DNA of 62,010 nt from Pseudomonadota bacterium (lineage in GTDB: Bacteria; Pseudomonadota; Gammaproteobacteria; Burkholderiales; Burkholderiaceae_F): assembly GCA_029778535.1 (NCBI GenBank), contig JAKOQB010000202.1:1-62010 (forward strand). The letters run 5' to 3'. The notes under the pieces are model-generated. The model did no database searches, was not told the origin of the DNA, and saw nothing but the letters and a program-made list of their open reading frames with translations. Both the position numbers and the translations under genes were made by a program. The stretch's first letter is position 1. The number at the start of each line of letters is the position of its first letter. Shown here in pieces: positions 27,547 through 36,151 of the stretch.

Positions 27547-27849
27547 TTAGTCCACGGCCTTCTTGCCTGCCTTGTCTACGTCCCCCGTTGAGACCAGCAC
27601 AATGGCCTTCACGGTCGCGCCGCCGCTTTGATTGACGGCGAGCGCGACGGCGGTGGCGGCGACGTTGTCGGGCAAATCGACAATGACGTACGCGTCGACG
27701 TCCCCGAATGCGTAACAAAACGCCTCCAGCTTGCCGCCCATGCCCTCGGTCATTCTTGCGACAGCCGCCCGACGCCCCGAGCCGCCTTCGCGGGCGAGAC
27801 CCTTGGCACCCTCTGCGGAGTAACGTGCCTCGAAGAGATACTTGGCCAT
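27547..27849 (-). CDS. GYD-domain protein
   Basis: A 100-residue protein spanning almost exactly one GYD domain: it opens MAKYLFEARYSAEGAKGL, has GGKLEAFCYAFGDVDAYVI in the middle (the family's GxxDxxxI position) and ends with a small strand set. GYD proteins have a ferredoxin-like alpha/beta fold and no established function. It has a GGAGGAG ribosome binding site. About 220 bp upstream and 390 bp downstream are empty, so it stands alone. Confidence 0.85.
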   Translation of the reverse strand: MAKYLFEARYSAEGAKGLAREGGSGRRAAVARMTEGMGGKLEAFCYAFGDVDAYVIVDLPDNVAATAVALAVNQSGGATVKAIVLVSTGDVDKAGKKAVD

Positions 27850-28070
27850 ATTGCTCTCCTCCTTCGACTACCGCAGCTCGCAAGGTCGGTTCGAACGCGA
27901 AGCCCGCCTCGAGCACACGCGGCGATGATGTGCGCCTTCTTTGCACAGCGAATCCCGGATTGACGCTCGCAGCCACCGATCGCGGACTCGGCAGTGCGGC
28001 CACAGCGGGTTGCTGGCGGAATTTCAAATCGAACGAAGGACTTCGGAACGGGTGGGCGCAGTCGGCCCGA

Positions 28071-29081
28071 TCAGCGTGGATGCCGCTCGCCTTCGTGCAC
28101 CGCCCTGGCGCGGAACGGATAAGCGCCGCCCGGCGTTCCTTTCGGCGCAATGCGCAGCGACAGCACCATCGTCACCGCCAGCGTGACCACGGTGAACGCG
28201 AGCGACCACGCGACCGGAATCTTGTAGACGTCGAGCAGCAGCATCTTGATGCCGATGAACGCGAGCACGATCGCCAGCCCGTAGGAAAGCAGGTGGAAGC
28301 GCTCGTGCATCCCGGCGAGAAGGAAGTACATCGCCCGCAGGCCCAGGATCGCGAACACGTTCGAGGTCAGCACGATGAACGGATCGGTCGTGATCGCGAA
28401 GATCGCCGGGATCGAGTCGACCGCGAAGACGATGTCGACGATGCCGATCAGCAGAATCACCACGGCGAGCGGCGTGGCCATCCGCACGCCGCCCACGACG
28501 GTGAAGAACTTCTCGCCGTCGTACTCCGGCGCGATCTTCAGGTGACGGCGCATCCATCTGAGCGCCGGGTTCGATTCGAGGTCGGGCTCCTGGCCCGCCG
28601 CCCACCACATCTTGATGCCTGTGAACAGCAGGAACGCGCCGAAGAGGTACAGGATCCAGTCGAAGCGCGCGATCAGCCACGCGCCGATCAGGATCATCAC
28701 CGCGCGCAGCACGAGCGCGCCGAGGATGCCGCTCATCAGCACGCGCTTCTGGAACTCAGCCGGGACGGAAAAGTAGGTGAACAGCATCAGGAACACGAAG
28801 ATGTTGTCGACCGCGAGCGCCTTCTCGACCAGGTAGCCGGTGGCGAACTCGAGCGCCTTGGCGTCGGCGACCTCGTTTCCTTGCGCGCCGCCCAGGTACC
28901 ACCACAGCCAGCCGCAGAAGGCGAACGACACTGCGACCCATACGAGCGACCAGAGCGCGGCTTCGCGCATCGAAACCTTGTGCGCGCCCTGCCGGCGCAG
29001 CGCGAAGAAGTCGACCAGCAGGGCGACGAGAACAAAGGCCGCGAACAGCGACCACAGCAACGGCGTGCCGATGGAAATCAT
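28071..29081 (-). CDS. TerC/Alx-family membrane protein (manganese homeostasis)
   Basis: A 336-residue protein with about nine membrane helices and the TerC landmarks ALAVDNIFVFLMLFTYF near residue 70 and DIVFAVDSIPAIFAIT near 200, which contain the conserved acidic residues in membrane. TerC relatives such as Alx and MeeF/MeeY export manganese or metallate exported proteins. The gene is preceded by a yybP-ykoY riboswitch, which independently supports a manganese role. The start is 95 nt downstream of the aptamer, so control could be at translation. Confidence 0.9.
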   Translation of the reverse strand: MISIGTPLLWSLFAAFVLVALLVDFFALRRQGAHKVSMREAALWSLVWVAVSFAFCGWLWWYLGGAQGNEVADAKALEFATGYLVEKALAVDNIFVFLMLFTYFSVPAEFQKRVLMSGILGALVLRAVMILIGAWLIARFDWILYLFGAFLLFTGIKMWWAAGQEPDLESNPALRWMRRHLKIAPEYDGEKFFTVVGGVRMATPLAVVILLIGIVDIVFAVDSIPAIFAITTDPFIVLTSNVFAILGLRAMYFLLAGMHERFHLLSYGLAIVLAFIGIKMLLLDVYKIPVAWSLAFTVVTLAVTMVLSLRIAPKGTPGGAYPFRARAVHEGERHPR

Positions 29082-29175
29082 GGAGTGCCTCGATCGTGTG
29101 GCCTGGCGCCGGCCGCGGGGTTCGTGTCGCTGCTCTCCTGGTCTGGCGGACCGGCGTGGCCGGCCTGCGATGCCG

Positions 29176-29264
29176 GACGAGGGACCTTGCGCCTGCGCGA
29201 TCACCCCGCCGTATTGACGACATCGCAGCAGGATCAAACTTCCGATCCCGCGCTACTCCCCGTC
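29176..29264 (-). ncRNA. yybP-ykoY (manganese) riboswitch upstream of terC
   Basis: Read on the minus strand, the leader has the class landmarks in order: P1 5' strand GACG, then GGGGAGTAGC, the CGTCAATACG segment (plus-strand 29211-29220), and GCAAGGTCCC, closed by CGTC. GACG-GGG pairs with CCC-T-CGTC, giving P1 with one bulge. This layout is specific to yybP-ykoY RNAs, which bind Mn2+. The downstream gene is a TerC-family protein, the most common target of the class. Boundaries are approximate by a few bases. Confidence 0.85.
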
Positions 29265-29276
29265 AGAGGCGCGCGC

Positions 29277-29306
29277 ATTAGACCAGCCGCGCGAGTGCGC
29301 CGTCAA
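29277..29306 (-). promoter_or_regulatory. Promoter for the riboswitch-terC transcript
   Basis: On the minus strand, TTGACG (29301-29306) and TCTAAT (29277-29282) are spaced by 18 bp. Transcription would begin around 29269-29271, just before the P1 stem of the aptamer, which is the position expected for a riboswitch leader. Confidence 0.65.
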
Positions 29307-29330
29307 CGCGCGCGGCGCCGGTGAAAACCC

Positions 29331-30344
29331 TCAGTGCCGGATGCAGATCTTGCCGAACTGCGCTCCGCTCTTCAGGTACGCCAGCGCTTCTTTCAGTTGC
29401 GCGAAATCGAACACGCGGTCGATCACCGGTTTGACGTTGTGCTGGTCGATCGCGCGCAGCATCGCCTCGAAGCCGTCGCGATGACCGACCGTGATCCCCT
29501 GCAGCCGCACCTGGCGCGTGACCACCAGTCCAAGCGGCGCCGACAGCGCGGAACCCGACAGCACGCCGATCATCGAGATCGTTCCGCCGGGACGGATGCA
29601 GCGCAAGGACTGCGGCAGGGTCTTCTCGCCGCCGAGTTCGACGATGTGATCGAACCCCGCGCCGCCGGTCAGTTCGCGCGCGGGCTTCGACCATTCCGGC
29701 GTCGTCCGGTAATTGACGCCGGCGTCGGCGCCGAGGCGCTGCGCGCGCGCGAGCTTCTCATCGCTCGACGAGATCACCGTCACGTGCGCTCCGATCAGCT
29801 TGGCGAACTGGATCGCGATCAGCGCCACGCCGCCCGTGCCCTGCACCAGCACGCGCGAGCCCGGGCGCAGGTCTTCATAGGTGACCAGCGCGCTCCACGC
29901 GGTCAGCGCCGCGCAGGGCAGGGTGGCCGCTTCCTCGTCGGAGAGATGCGCCGGCACCTTTGCCACGCCTTGTTCGGACAGGCACATCAGGTCGGCCATC
30001 GTGCCGTCGATCGGACCGCCGAGCGTCTGCGTCAGCCGTTCGAGGTTCGGCTCGCCGGCGATCCAGCCCTGGTGGAAGCACGGGCACACGCGGTCGCCGA
30101 CCTTCACCCGCGTGACGCCGGCGCCGACCTCGACCACTTCGCCCACGCCGTCGGAGATCGGAATCAACGGCAGGTTGCCGGTGAACGAACCGTAGCCCCG
30201 GTTCGGCACTACCGTGTCGCGGTAGTTCAGCGACGCCGCCTTCATCTTCAGCAGCACCTGTCCCGGGCCGGGCTTTGGATCGGGCCGCGTGGCGAGCTGC
30301 AGATGATCCATGCCCCAGTCGTCCTGGATCTGAAAGACTCTCAC
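29331..30344 (-). CDS. Zinc-type alcohol dehydrogenase-like protein (MDR family)
   Basis: A 337-residue medium-chain reductase with the GroES-like N-domain and a Rossmann domain containing VLVQGTGGVALIAIQFAKL, the NAD(P)-binding glycine motif. The N-terminal region (SLNYRDTVVPNRGYGS) lacks the catalytic-zinc cysteine seen in true alcohol dehydrogenases, so it looks more like the quinone-oxidoreductase side of the family. Substrate unknown. It is divergent from the CoA-ester operon with 120 bp between the starts, which may reflect common control. Confidence 0.85.
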   Translation of the reverse strand: MRVFQIQDDWGMDHLQLATRPDPKPGPGQVLLKMKAASLNYRDTVVPNRGYGSFTGNLPLIPISDGVGEVVEVGAGVTRVKVGDRVCPCFHQGWIAGEPNLERLTQTLGGPIDGTMADLMCLSEQGVAKVPAHLSDEEAATLPCAALTAWSALVTYEDLRPGSRVLVQGTGGVALIAIQFAKLIGAHVTVISSSDEKLARAQRLGADAGVNYRTTPEWSKPARELTGGAGFDHIVELGGEKTLPQSLRCIRPGGTISMIGVLSGSALSAPLGLVVTRQVRLQGITVGHRDGFEAMLRAIDQHNVKPVIDRVFDFAQLKEALAYLKSGAQFGKICIRH

Positions 30345-30464
30345 GGTCGCCTCCTGGTCGCGTTGAACGGCCGAATCATCGCGCGGATTCGCGGAAAACT
30401 GGACGGCTCGAATTGTCGTTTGCGCACGGACGGTGCAAGCTTTCGTTCAGGCGGAGGAAGAAAG

Positions 30465-31313
30465 ATGACGGCCGAACTCGATCGACTGCGCGACTGGATC
30501 GGACGCACCGAGGCGCGGAGCGACGTGGTCACCGCCGCGCCGCTGGCAGCGCTGGCGGCGACGCTCGATCGCGACGATCCCGCGCCGGCGGCTGGAACGG
30601 AAGTGCCGCCGCTCGCGCACTGGCTTTACTTCCTGCCGGTGGCGAGACAGAGCGAACTGGGGCCCGACGGCCATCCGAAGCGCGGCGGCTTCCTACCGAA
30701 GGTCGAGCTGCCGCGGCGGATGTGGGCGGGCGGCCGCTTGACCTTCGAACAACCGCTGCGCGTCGGCGATGCGATCACGCGCACCTCGAAAATCGCCGAC
30801 GTGACGGTCAAGCCGGGACGAAGCGGCGCGCTGGTGTTCGTCTGCGTGCGCCACGAGATCCGCGGCGGGCGCGGCGTGGCGCTGACGGAGGAGCACGACA
30901 TCGTCTACCGCGACAATCCGCGGCCCGGGGCGCCTGCTCCGGCGCCACAACCGGCGCCGCGCGAGTTCGAATTCTCGCGCGAGATCGTGCCGGATCCGGT
31001 GCTGCTTTTCCGCTATTCGGCGCTGACTTTCAACGGCCATCGCATCCACTACGACCGCACGTACGCGACCGAGGTCGAGGGCTATCCGGGGCTGATCGTG
31101 CACGGGCCGCTGATCGCCACCCTGCTGCTCGACCTCGCCCGCCGAAACCTGCCGCAGGCGAGCATCCGTAGCTTCGCGTTCAAGGCGGTGCGGCCGCTGT
31201 TCGACCTCAACCCGTTCTCGGTGTGCGGGCGGCGCGACGGCGAGCGCATCGCGCTGTGGGCGCGCGATCATGAAGGCGCGCTCGCGATGGACGCGACCGC
31301 TGAACTGGAATGA
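30465..31313 (+). CDS. MaoC/HTD2-type hydratase, mesaconyl- or itaconyl-CoA hydratase-like
   Basis: A 282-residue protein with a FAS1-type N-terminal half (about 1-150) and a C-terminal MaoC-like half with FNGHRIHYDRTYA (hydratase catalytic Asp/His region) and EGYPGLIVHGPLIA. The same two-part build is found in mesaconyl-C4-CoA hydratase and itaconyl-CoA hydratase. It is the first gene of an operon with overlaps at each junction to the next three genes. A GGAGGAAG ribosome binding site precedes the ATG. Confidence 0.85.
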   Translation: MTAELDRLRDWIGRTEARSDVVTAAPLAALAATLDRDDPAPAAGTEVPPLAHWLYFLPVARQSELGPDGHPKRGGFLPKVELPRRMWAGGRLTFEQPLRVGDAITRTSKIADVTVKPGRSGALVFVCVRHEIRGGRGVALTEEHDIVYRDNPRPGAPAPAPQPAPREFEFSREIVPDPVLLFRYSALTFNGHRIHYDRTYATEVEGYPGLIVHGPLIATLLLDLARRNLPQASIRSFAFKAVRPLFDLNPFSVCGRRDGERIALWARDHEGALAMDATAELE

Positions 31314-32476
31314 CGATGCAGGCCGCGACCGACAAGTACGCCGACATCCGCGACGCCGTGCGCGCGCTATGCGCGCAGTTTCCCGACGAGTACCACCGCC
31401 GCATCGACGAACAGCGCGGCTACCCGGTGGAGTTCGTCGACGCGCTGACCAAAGCCGGCTGGCTCGCCGCGATGATCCCGCAGGACTACGGCGGTTCGGG
31501 GCTCGGGCTGTCCGAGGCGAGCGTGATCATGGAGGAGATCAACCGCAGCGGCGGCAACTCGGGCGCCTGCCACGGCCAGATGTACAACATGGGCACGCTG
31601 CTGCGGCACGGCTCGGCCGAGCAGAAGCGCAAGTACCTGCCGAAGATCGCCACCGGCGAACTGCGGCTGCAGTCGATGGGCGTGACCGAGCCCACCACCG
31701 GCACCGACACGACCAGGATCAAGACCACCGCGGTCCGGAAAGGCGACCGCTACGTGGTCAACGGGCAGAAGGTCTGGATCTCGCGCGTGCAGCACTCGGA
31801 CCTGATGATCCTGCTCGCGCGCACGACGCCACTGGCGCAGGTGAAGAACAAGTCCGAAGGCATGTCGATCTTTCTCGTCGACCTGCGCGAGGCGGTGGGC
31901 AAGGGGATGACCGTGCGGTCGATCCCCAACATGGTCAATCACGAGACCAACGAACTCTTCTTCGAGAACCTGGAGATCCCGGCCGAGAACCTGATCGGCA
32001 CCGAAGGGCAGGGCTTCAAGTACATCCTCGACGGGCTCAACGCCGAGCGCACGCTGATCGCTGCCGAATGCATCGGCGACGGCTACTGGTTCGTCGACCG
32101 CGTGACGAAATACGCGAACGAGCGCGTCGTGTTCGGGCGGCCGATCGGACAAAACCAGGGCGTGCAGTTTCCGATCGCCGAGAGCTACGTCGAGGTCGAG
32201 GCTGCGAACCTGATGCGCTGGAAGGCGTGCGCACTGTTCGACGCGCACCGGCCGTGCGGCGCGGAAGCGAACATGGCCAAGTACCTCGCCGCCAAGGCGT
32301 CGTGGGAGGCGGCCAACGCGTGCCTGCAGTTCCACGGCGGCTTCGGCTTCGCGGCCGAGTACGACGTCGAGCGCAAGTTCCGCGAGACAAGGCTGTACCA
32401 GGTGGCGCCGATCTCGACCAACCTCGTGCTGTCGTACATCGCCGAGCACGTGCTCGGGCTGCCGCGGAGCTTCTGA
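31310..32476 (+). CDS. Acyl-CoA dehydrogenase
   Basis: A 388-residue flavoprotein of the acyl-CoA dehydrogenase family. Features: the FAD/substrate motif MGVTEPTTGTDTTRIKT, KVWISRVQHSDLMI, and a C-terminal FHGGFGFAAEYDVERKFRETR. It oxidises an acyl-CoA to the enoyl-CoA with electrons going to ETF. Its ATG overlaps the hydratase stop (ATGA). In this operon the product of the dehydrogenation would be the substrate of the hydratase; chain type cannot be fixed by sequence. Confidence 0.92.
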   Translation: MTMQAATDKYADIRDAVRALCAQFPDEYHRRIDEQRGYPVEFVDALTKAGWLAAMIPQDYGGSGLGLSEASVIMEEINRSGGNSGACHGQMYNMGTLLRHGSAEQKRKYLPKIATGELRLQSMGVTEPTTGTDTTRIKTTAVRKGDRYVVNGQKVWISRVQHSDLMILLARTTPLAQVKNKSEGMSIFLVDLREAVGKGMTVRSIPNMVNHETNELFFENLEIPAENLIGTEGQGFKYILDGLNAERTLIAAECIGDGYWFVDRVTKYANERVVFGRPIGQNQGVQFPIAESYVEVEAANLMRWKACALFDAHRPCGAEANMAKYLAAKASWEAANACLQFHGGFGFAAEYDVERKFRETRLYQVAPISTNLVLSYIAEHVLGLPRSF

Positions 32477-33669
32477 TGCCGCGACCTCTCGAAGGCATCA
32501 CCGTCGTCTCGCTCGAGCACGCGATCGCCGCGCCGTTCTGCACGCGACAGTTGGCCGACCTCGGCGCGCGGGTGATCAAGGTCGAGCGGCCGGGCGTGGG
32601 CGACTTCGCGCGCGCGTACGACGCGCGCGTGCGCGGGCAGGCATCGCACTTCGTCTGGACCAACCGCTCGAAGGAAAGCCTGACGCTCGATCTGAAGCAC
32701 GCGCAGGCGCCGGAGATCCTCGCGAGGCTGCTCGCGCGCGCCGACGTGCTGGTGCAGAACCTCGTTCCCGGCGCCGCGGCGCGGCTCGGGCTGTCGTTCG
32801 ACGCGCTGCATCCGCGCTTGCCGAAGCTGATCGTGTGCGACATCTCCGGCTACGGCGACGATCGGGCGCGGCCGGGCCCGTATCGCGACAAGAAGGCATA
32901 CGACCTGCTGATCCAGAGCGAGTCGGGCTTCCTGTCGATCACCGGCACGCCGGACGAACCGTCGAAGGCAGGCTGCTCGATCGCCGACATCGCCGCCGGC
33001 ATGTACGGCTACACGAACATCCTGGCGGCGCTGATCCAGAGAGGAAAGACGGGGCTCGGCGTGCGCATCGATGTGTCGATGCTGGAGAGCATGGTCGAGT
33101 GGATGAGCTATCCGCTGTACTACGCATTCGAGGGCGCGTCGCCGCCGCCGCGCACCGGGGCCGCGCATGCGACGATCTACCCGTACGGTCCGTTTCCGAC
33201 CGGAGACGGAAAGACGGTGATGCTCGGGCTGCAGAACGAGCGCGAGTGGGTCGAGTTCTGCCGCAAGGTGCTGCTGCGGCCGGAACTCGCGACCGATCCG
33301 CGCTACGCGTCGAACGCGCTGCGCGTGGCCGCGCGCAAGGAACTGCACGCACTGATCGTCGGCGTGTTCGCGGAACTGACCGCCGAGCGGCTCGTCGCGC
33401 GGCTCGACGAAGCGCAGATCGCCAACGCGCAGGTCAATTCGCTCGCCGCGGTGTGGGAGCATCCGCAACTGAAAGCGCGCGGCCGCTGGACCGAGGTCGA
33501 CACGCCGGCCGGTCCGGTGCCTGCGCTGCTGCCGCCGGGCATGCCGGAGGATTTCTCCCCGCGCATGGACGCGGTGCCGGCGCTGGGCGAGCATTCCGCC
33601 GCGATCCTGCAGGAGCTCGGCTACGCCGACGACGAGATCGACAGGCTGCGGACCGAAGGTGCCTGGTGA
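32476..33669 (+). CDS. CaiB/BaiF family (class III) CoA transferase
   Basis: A 397-residue family III CoA transferase. LEGITVVSLEHAIAAPFCTRQLADLGARV is the N-terminal Rossmann start; GDFAR follows, and Asp near residue 160 (the YDLLIQ region, AYDLLIQSESGFLSITG) is the expected catalytic aspartate. These enzymes move CoA between dicarboxylic acids. TGATG overlap with the dehydrogenase. In the operon it would activate the acid entering the route. Confidence 0.92.
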   Translation: MPRPLEGITVVSLEHAIAAPFCTRQLADLGARVIKVERPGVGDFARAYDARVRGQASHFVWTNRSKESLTLDLKHAQAPEILARLLARADVLVQNLVPGAAARLGLSFDALHPRLPKLIVCDISGYGDDRARPGPYRDKKAYDLLIQSESGFLSITGTPDEPSKAGCSIADIAAGMYGYTNILAALIQRGKTGLGVRIDVSMLESMVEWMSYPLYYAFEGASPPPRTGAAHATIYPYGPFPTGDGKTVMLGLQNEREWVEFCRKVLLRPELATDPRYASNALRVAARKELHALIVGVFAELTAERLVARLDEAQIANAQVNSLAAVWEHPQLKARGRWTEVDTPAGPVPALLPPGMPEDFSPRMDAVPALGEHSAAILQELGYADDEIDRLRTEGAW

Positions 33670-35036
33670 ATACGACCCAGCACCCGAGCGCTGAACTCGC
33701 GCGCTTCGCGGCCGGGCTGCGCTTCGACGACATCCCCGCGCCGGTCGTGCGCAAGGCCGAAGACCTGTTCGCCGACTGGCTCGGCTCCGCGCTCGCGGGC
33801 AAGGGCGCACGCGCGGTGGAATCGATCGCGCGCTTCGCCGAGGCGATGGGCCCGGCACACGGGGCGAGCGAAGTGCTGATCCATCGCCGCACGACGAGCC
33901 CGCTGCTGGCCGCGATGATCAACGCCGCGTCGTCGCACGTGGCCGAGCAGGACGACGTGCACAACGGCTCGGTGTTCCATCCGGCTACCGTCGCTTTCCC
34001 GCCCGCGCTCGCGGTCGCGCAGGCGTCGGGCGCGAGCGGCGCGGAGTTCCTGGCCGCAGCGGTCGCCGGCTACGAGGTCGGCATCCGCGTCGGCGAGTTC
34101 CTCGGTCGCGAGCACTACAAGGTGTTCCACACCACGGGTACCGCGGGCACGCTCGCCGCTGCGGCAGCGGTCGGCAGCCTGCTGGGTCTGAACGCGGAAC
34201 AGATGCTGCACGCGTTCGGCTCGGCCGGCTCGCAGTCGGCCGGACTTTGGGAGTTCCTGCGCGACGCGGCCGATTCGAAGCAGCTTCACACCGCGCACGC
34301 GGCGGCGGCGGGACTGACGGCCGCGTATCTCGCGCGCGACGGCTTCACCGGCGCGCAGCACATCCTCGAAGGACCGCAGGGCATGGCGGCCGGCATGGCG
34401 CGCGACGCGGATCCCGCCAAGCTCGTCGACCGGCTGGGCACGCGCTGGGCCACCGCGGAGACGTCGTTCAAGTACCACGCATCGTGCCGCCATACGCATC
34501 CGGCCGCCGACGCGCTGCTCGCGGTCATGGGTGCGCACGCGCTGGCGCCGGCGCAGATCGCGCACGTGACCGCGCACGTGCACCGCGCGGCGCTCGACGT
34601 GCTCGGGCCGGTCACGAATCCGGCGACGGTGCACCAGTCGAAGTTCTCGATGGGCACCGTGCTCGCGCTCGCCGCGCGCTTCGCGCATGCCGGGCTGCCG
34701 GAGTTCGAGCATCACTTCGGCGATGCCGATGTCGTCGGCTTCCGCGAGCGCGTGTCGATGGAGTTCGACCCCGAGGTCGATGCCGCGTATCCGGCGCGCT
34801 GGATCGGCAAGGTCACGGTGACGACGACCGACGGCAGGCGGCTGGCGGGGCGCGTCGACGAACCGAAGGGCGACCCGGGCAACACGCTCGACCGCGACGA
34901 ACTGCGCGCCAAGGCGCTGCGGCTCGCGTCGTTCAGCGGCGCCGCGACGGAATCCGAGATGAATGCGCTGCTCGATCGCGCGTGGTCGATCGCGCGGGCG
35001 CAGCGCGTGCCACACTTCCTTGTACGGAAAGACTGA
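33666..35036 (+). CDS. MmgE/PrpD family protein
   Basis: A 456-residue protein of the MmgE/PrpD family, which includes 2-methylcitrate dehydratase and cis-aconitate decarboxylase. Matching segments are VAEQDDVHNGSVFHPATVAFP, the HASCRHTHPAADALLA region and a C-terminal domain. It begins with GTG overlapping the CoA transferase stop. The activity cannot be chosen between dehydratase, decarboxylase or isomerase. The context of C4-C5 CoA ester enzymes makes an acid precursor step plausible. Confidence 0.9.
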   Translation: MNTTQHPSAELARFAAGLRFDDIPAPVVRKAEDLFADWLGSALAGKGARAVESIARFAEAMGPAHGASEVLIHRRTTSPLLAAMINAASSHVAEQDDVHNGSVFHPATVAFPPALAVAQASGASGAEFLAAAVAGYEVGIRVGEFLGREHYKVFHTTGTAGTLAAAAAVGSLLGLNAEQMLHAFGSAGSQSAGLWEFLRDAADSKQLHTAHAAAAGLTAAYLARDGFTGAQHILEGPQGMAAGMARDADPAKLVDRLGTRWATAETSFKYHASCRHTHPAADALLAVMGAHALAPAQIAHVTAHVHRAALDVLGPVTNPATVHQSKFSMGTVLALAARFAHAGLPEFEHHFGDADVVGFRERVSMEFDPEVDAAYPARWIGKVTVTTTDGRRLAGRVDEPKGDPGNTLDRDELRAKALRLASFSGAATESEMNALLDRAWSIARAQRVPHFLVRKD

Positions 35037-35054
35037 CATCAGAGGAGACACACG

Positions 35055-36050
35055 ATGAAGAAATGGCTTGCCTTGCTGGCGCTCGCCTGCATCGCGCCGC
35101 TCGCATCGGCGCAGGCGCCGATCGTGATCAAGTTCAGTCACGTGGTGGCCAACGACGCGCCGAAAGGCAAGGGCGCGTTGCGCTTCAAGGAACTCGCCGA
35201 GCAGGGCACCAACGGGCGCGTGAAGGTCGAGGTCTATCCGAATTCGACGCTGTACAAGGACAACGAGGAAGTCGAGGCGCTGCAGCTCGGCACCGTGCAG
35301 ATGCTCGCGCCGTCGGTGTCGAAGTTCGGCCCGCTCGGCGTGCGCGAATACGAGGCGTTCGACCTGCCTTTCATCTTCCCCGACCGCAACGTGCTGGCGA
35401 AAGTCACGGAAGGACCGGTCGGCGCGATGCTGTTCAAGAAGCTGGAGAGCAAGGGAATCAAGGGGCTCGCCTACTGGGACAACGGCTTCAAGGTGATGAC
35501 TGCCAACAAGCCGCTGCGGATGCCGGAGGACTTCAAGGGTCTGAAGATGCGCATCCAGCCATCCAAGGTGCTCGACGCGCAGTTCCGAGCGCTCGGCGCG
35601 ATCCCGCAGGTGATGGCGTTCTCGGAGGTCTACCAGGCGCTGCAGACCGGCGTGGTCGACGGCACCGAGAACACGCCGTCGAACGTCTACACGCAGAAGA
35701 TGCACGAGGTGCAGAAGTACCTGACGCTGTCGGATCACGGCTACATCGGCTACGCGGTGATCGTCAACGCGAAGTTCTGGGACAGTCTGCCGATCGACAT
35801 CCGCACCGCGCTCGAAGGCGCGATGCGCGACGCGACGCGTTACGCCAACGCGATCGCGCGCCAGGAGAACGACCAGGCGCTGGCCGCGATCAAGGCCGCC
35901 GGCAAGACCGAATTCGTGGCGCTCGACGACCAACAGAAGGCGGCGTGGCGCAAGGCGATGCTGCCGGTCTACAAGGAAATGGAAAGCCGCGTCGGCAAGG
36001 ACCTGATCGCTGCGATCCAGAAGGAAGCGGCCGCCGCCGGCTACAAATGA
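35055..36050 (+). CDS. TRAP transporter substrate-binding protein (DctP family)
   Basis: A 331-residue periplasmic binding protein: signal peptide MKKWLALLALACIAPLASA with cleavage before residue 20, then IVIKFSHVVANDAPKGKGA, and MRIQPSKVL plus EVYQALQTGVVDGTENTP, the DctP/DctB substrate-binding landmarks. TRAP systems import dicarboxylates with a Na+ gradient. No DctQ/DctM membrane genes are adjacent, so it is an orphan here. It supports dicarboxylate as operon substrate. Confidence 0.92.
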   Translation: MKKWLALLALACIAPLASAQAPIVIKFSHVVANDAPKGKGALRFKELAEQGTNGRVKVEVYPNSTLYKDNEEVEALQLGTVQMLAPSVSKFGPLGVREYEAFDLPFIFPDRNVLAKVTEGPVGAMLFKKLESKGIKGLAYWDNGFKVMTANKPLRMPEDFKGLKMRIQPSKVLDAQFRALGAIPQVMAFSEVYQALQTGVVDGTENTPSNVYTQKMHEVQKYLTLSDHGYIGYAVIVNAKFWDSLPIDIRTALEGAMRDATRYANAIARQENDQALAAIKAAGKTEFVALDDQQKAAWRKAMLPVYKEMESRVGKDLIAAIQKEAAAAGYK

Positions 36051-36060
36051 GCGGGCGGCG

Positions 36061-36130
36061 GTGTCATTCCCGCGCCGGCGGGAATCCAGTGGCGTATCGG
36101 TCTGGATGCCCGCTTTCGCGGGCATGACAC
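36061..36130. repeat. REP-like palindromic element, copy 2
   Basis: A 70-bp element with ends GTGTCATTCCCGCG and CGCGGGCATGACAC. Its reverse complement resembles the copy at 7261-7336. It lies between the dctP-like and CitE-like genes, inside the operon. Confidence 0.85.
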
Positions 36131-36151
36131 CGACCCTGCTGAGGCGATTCG

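Noticed and set aside
27167..27550. Plus-strand 127-residue frame between the TPR and GYD genes
   Set aside because: No start signal or domain; runs antisense through the TPR gene's promoter region.
33621..36125. Minus-strand 834-residue open frame opposite the PrpD-like and DctP genes
   Set aside because: Same shadow pattern (Arg/His/Asp-rich, no domain), and both plus-strand genes are well supported.
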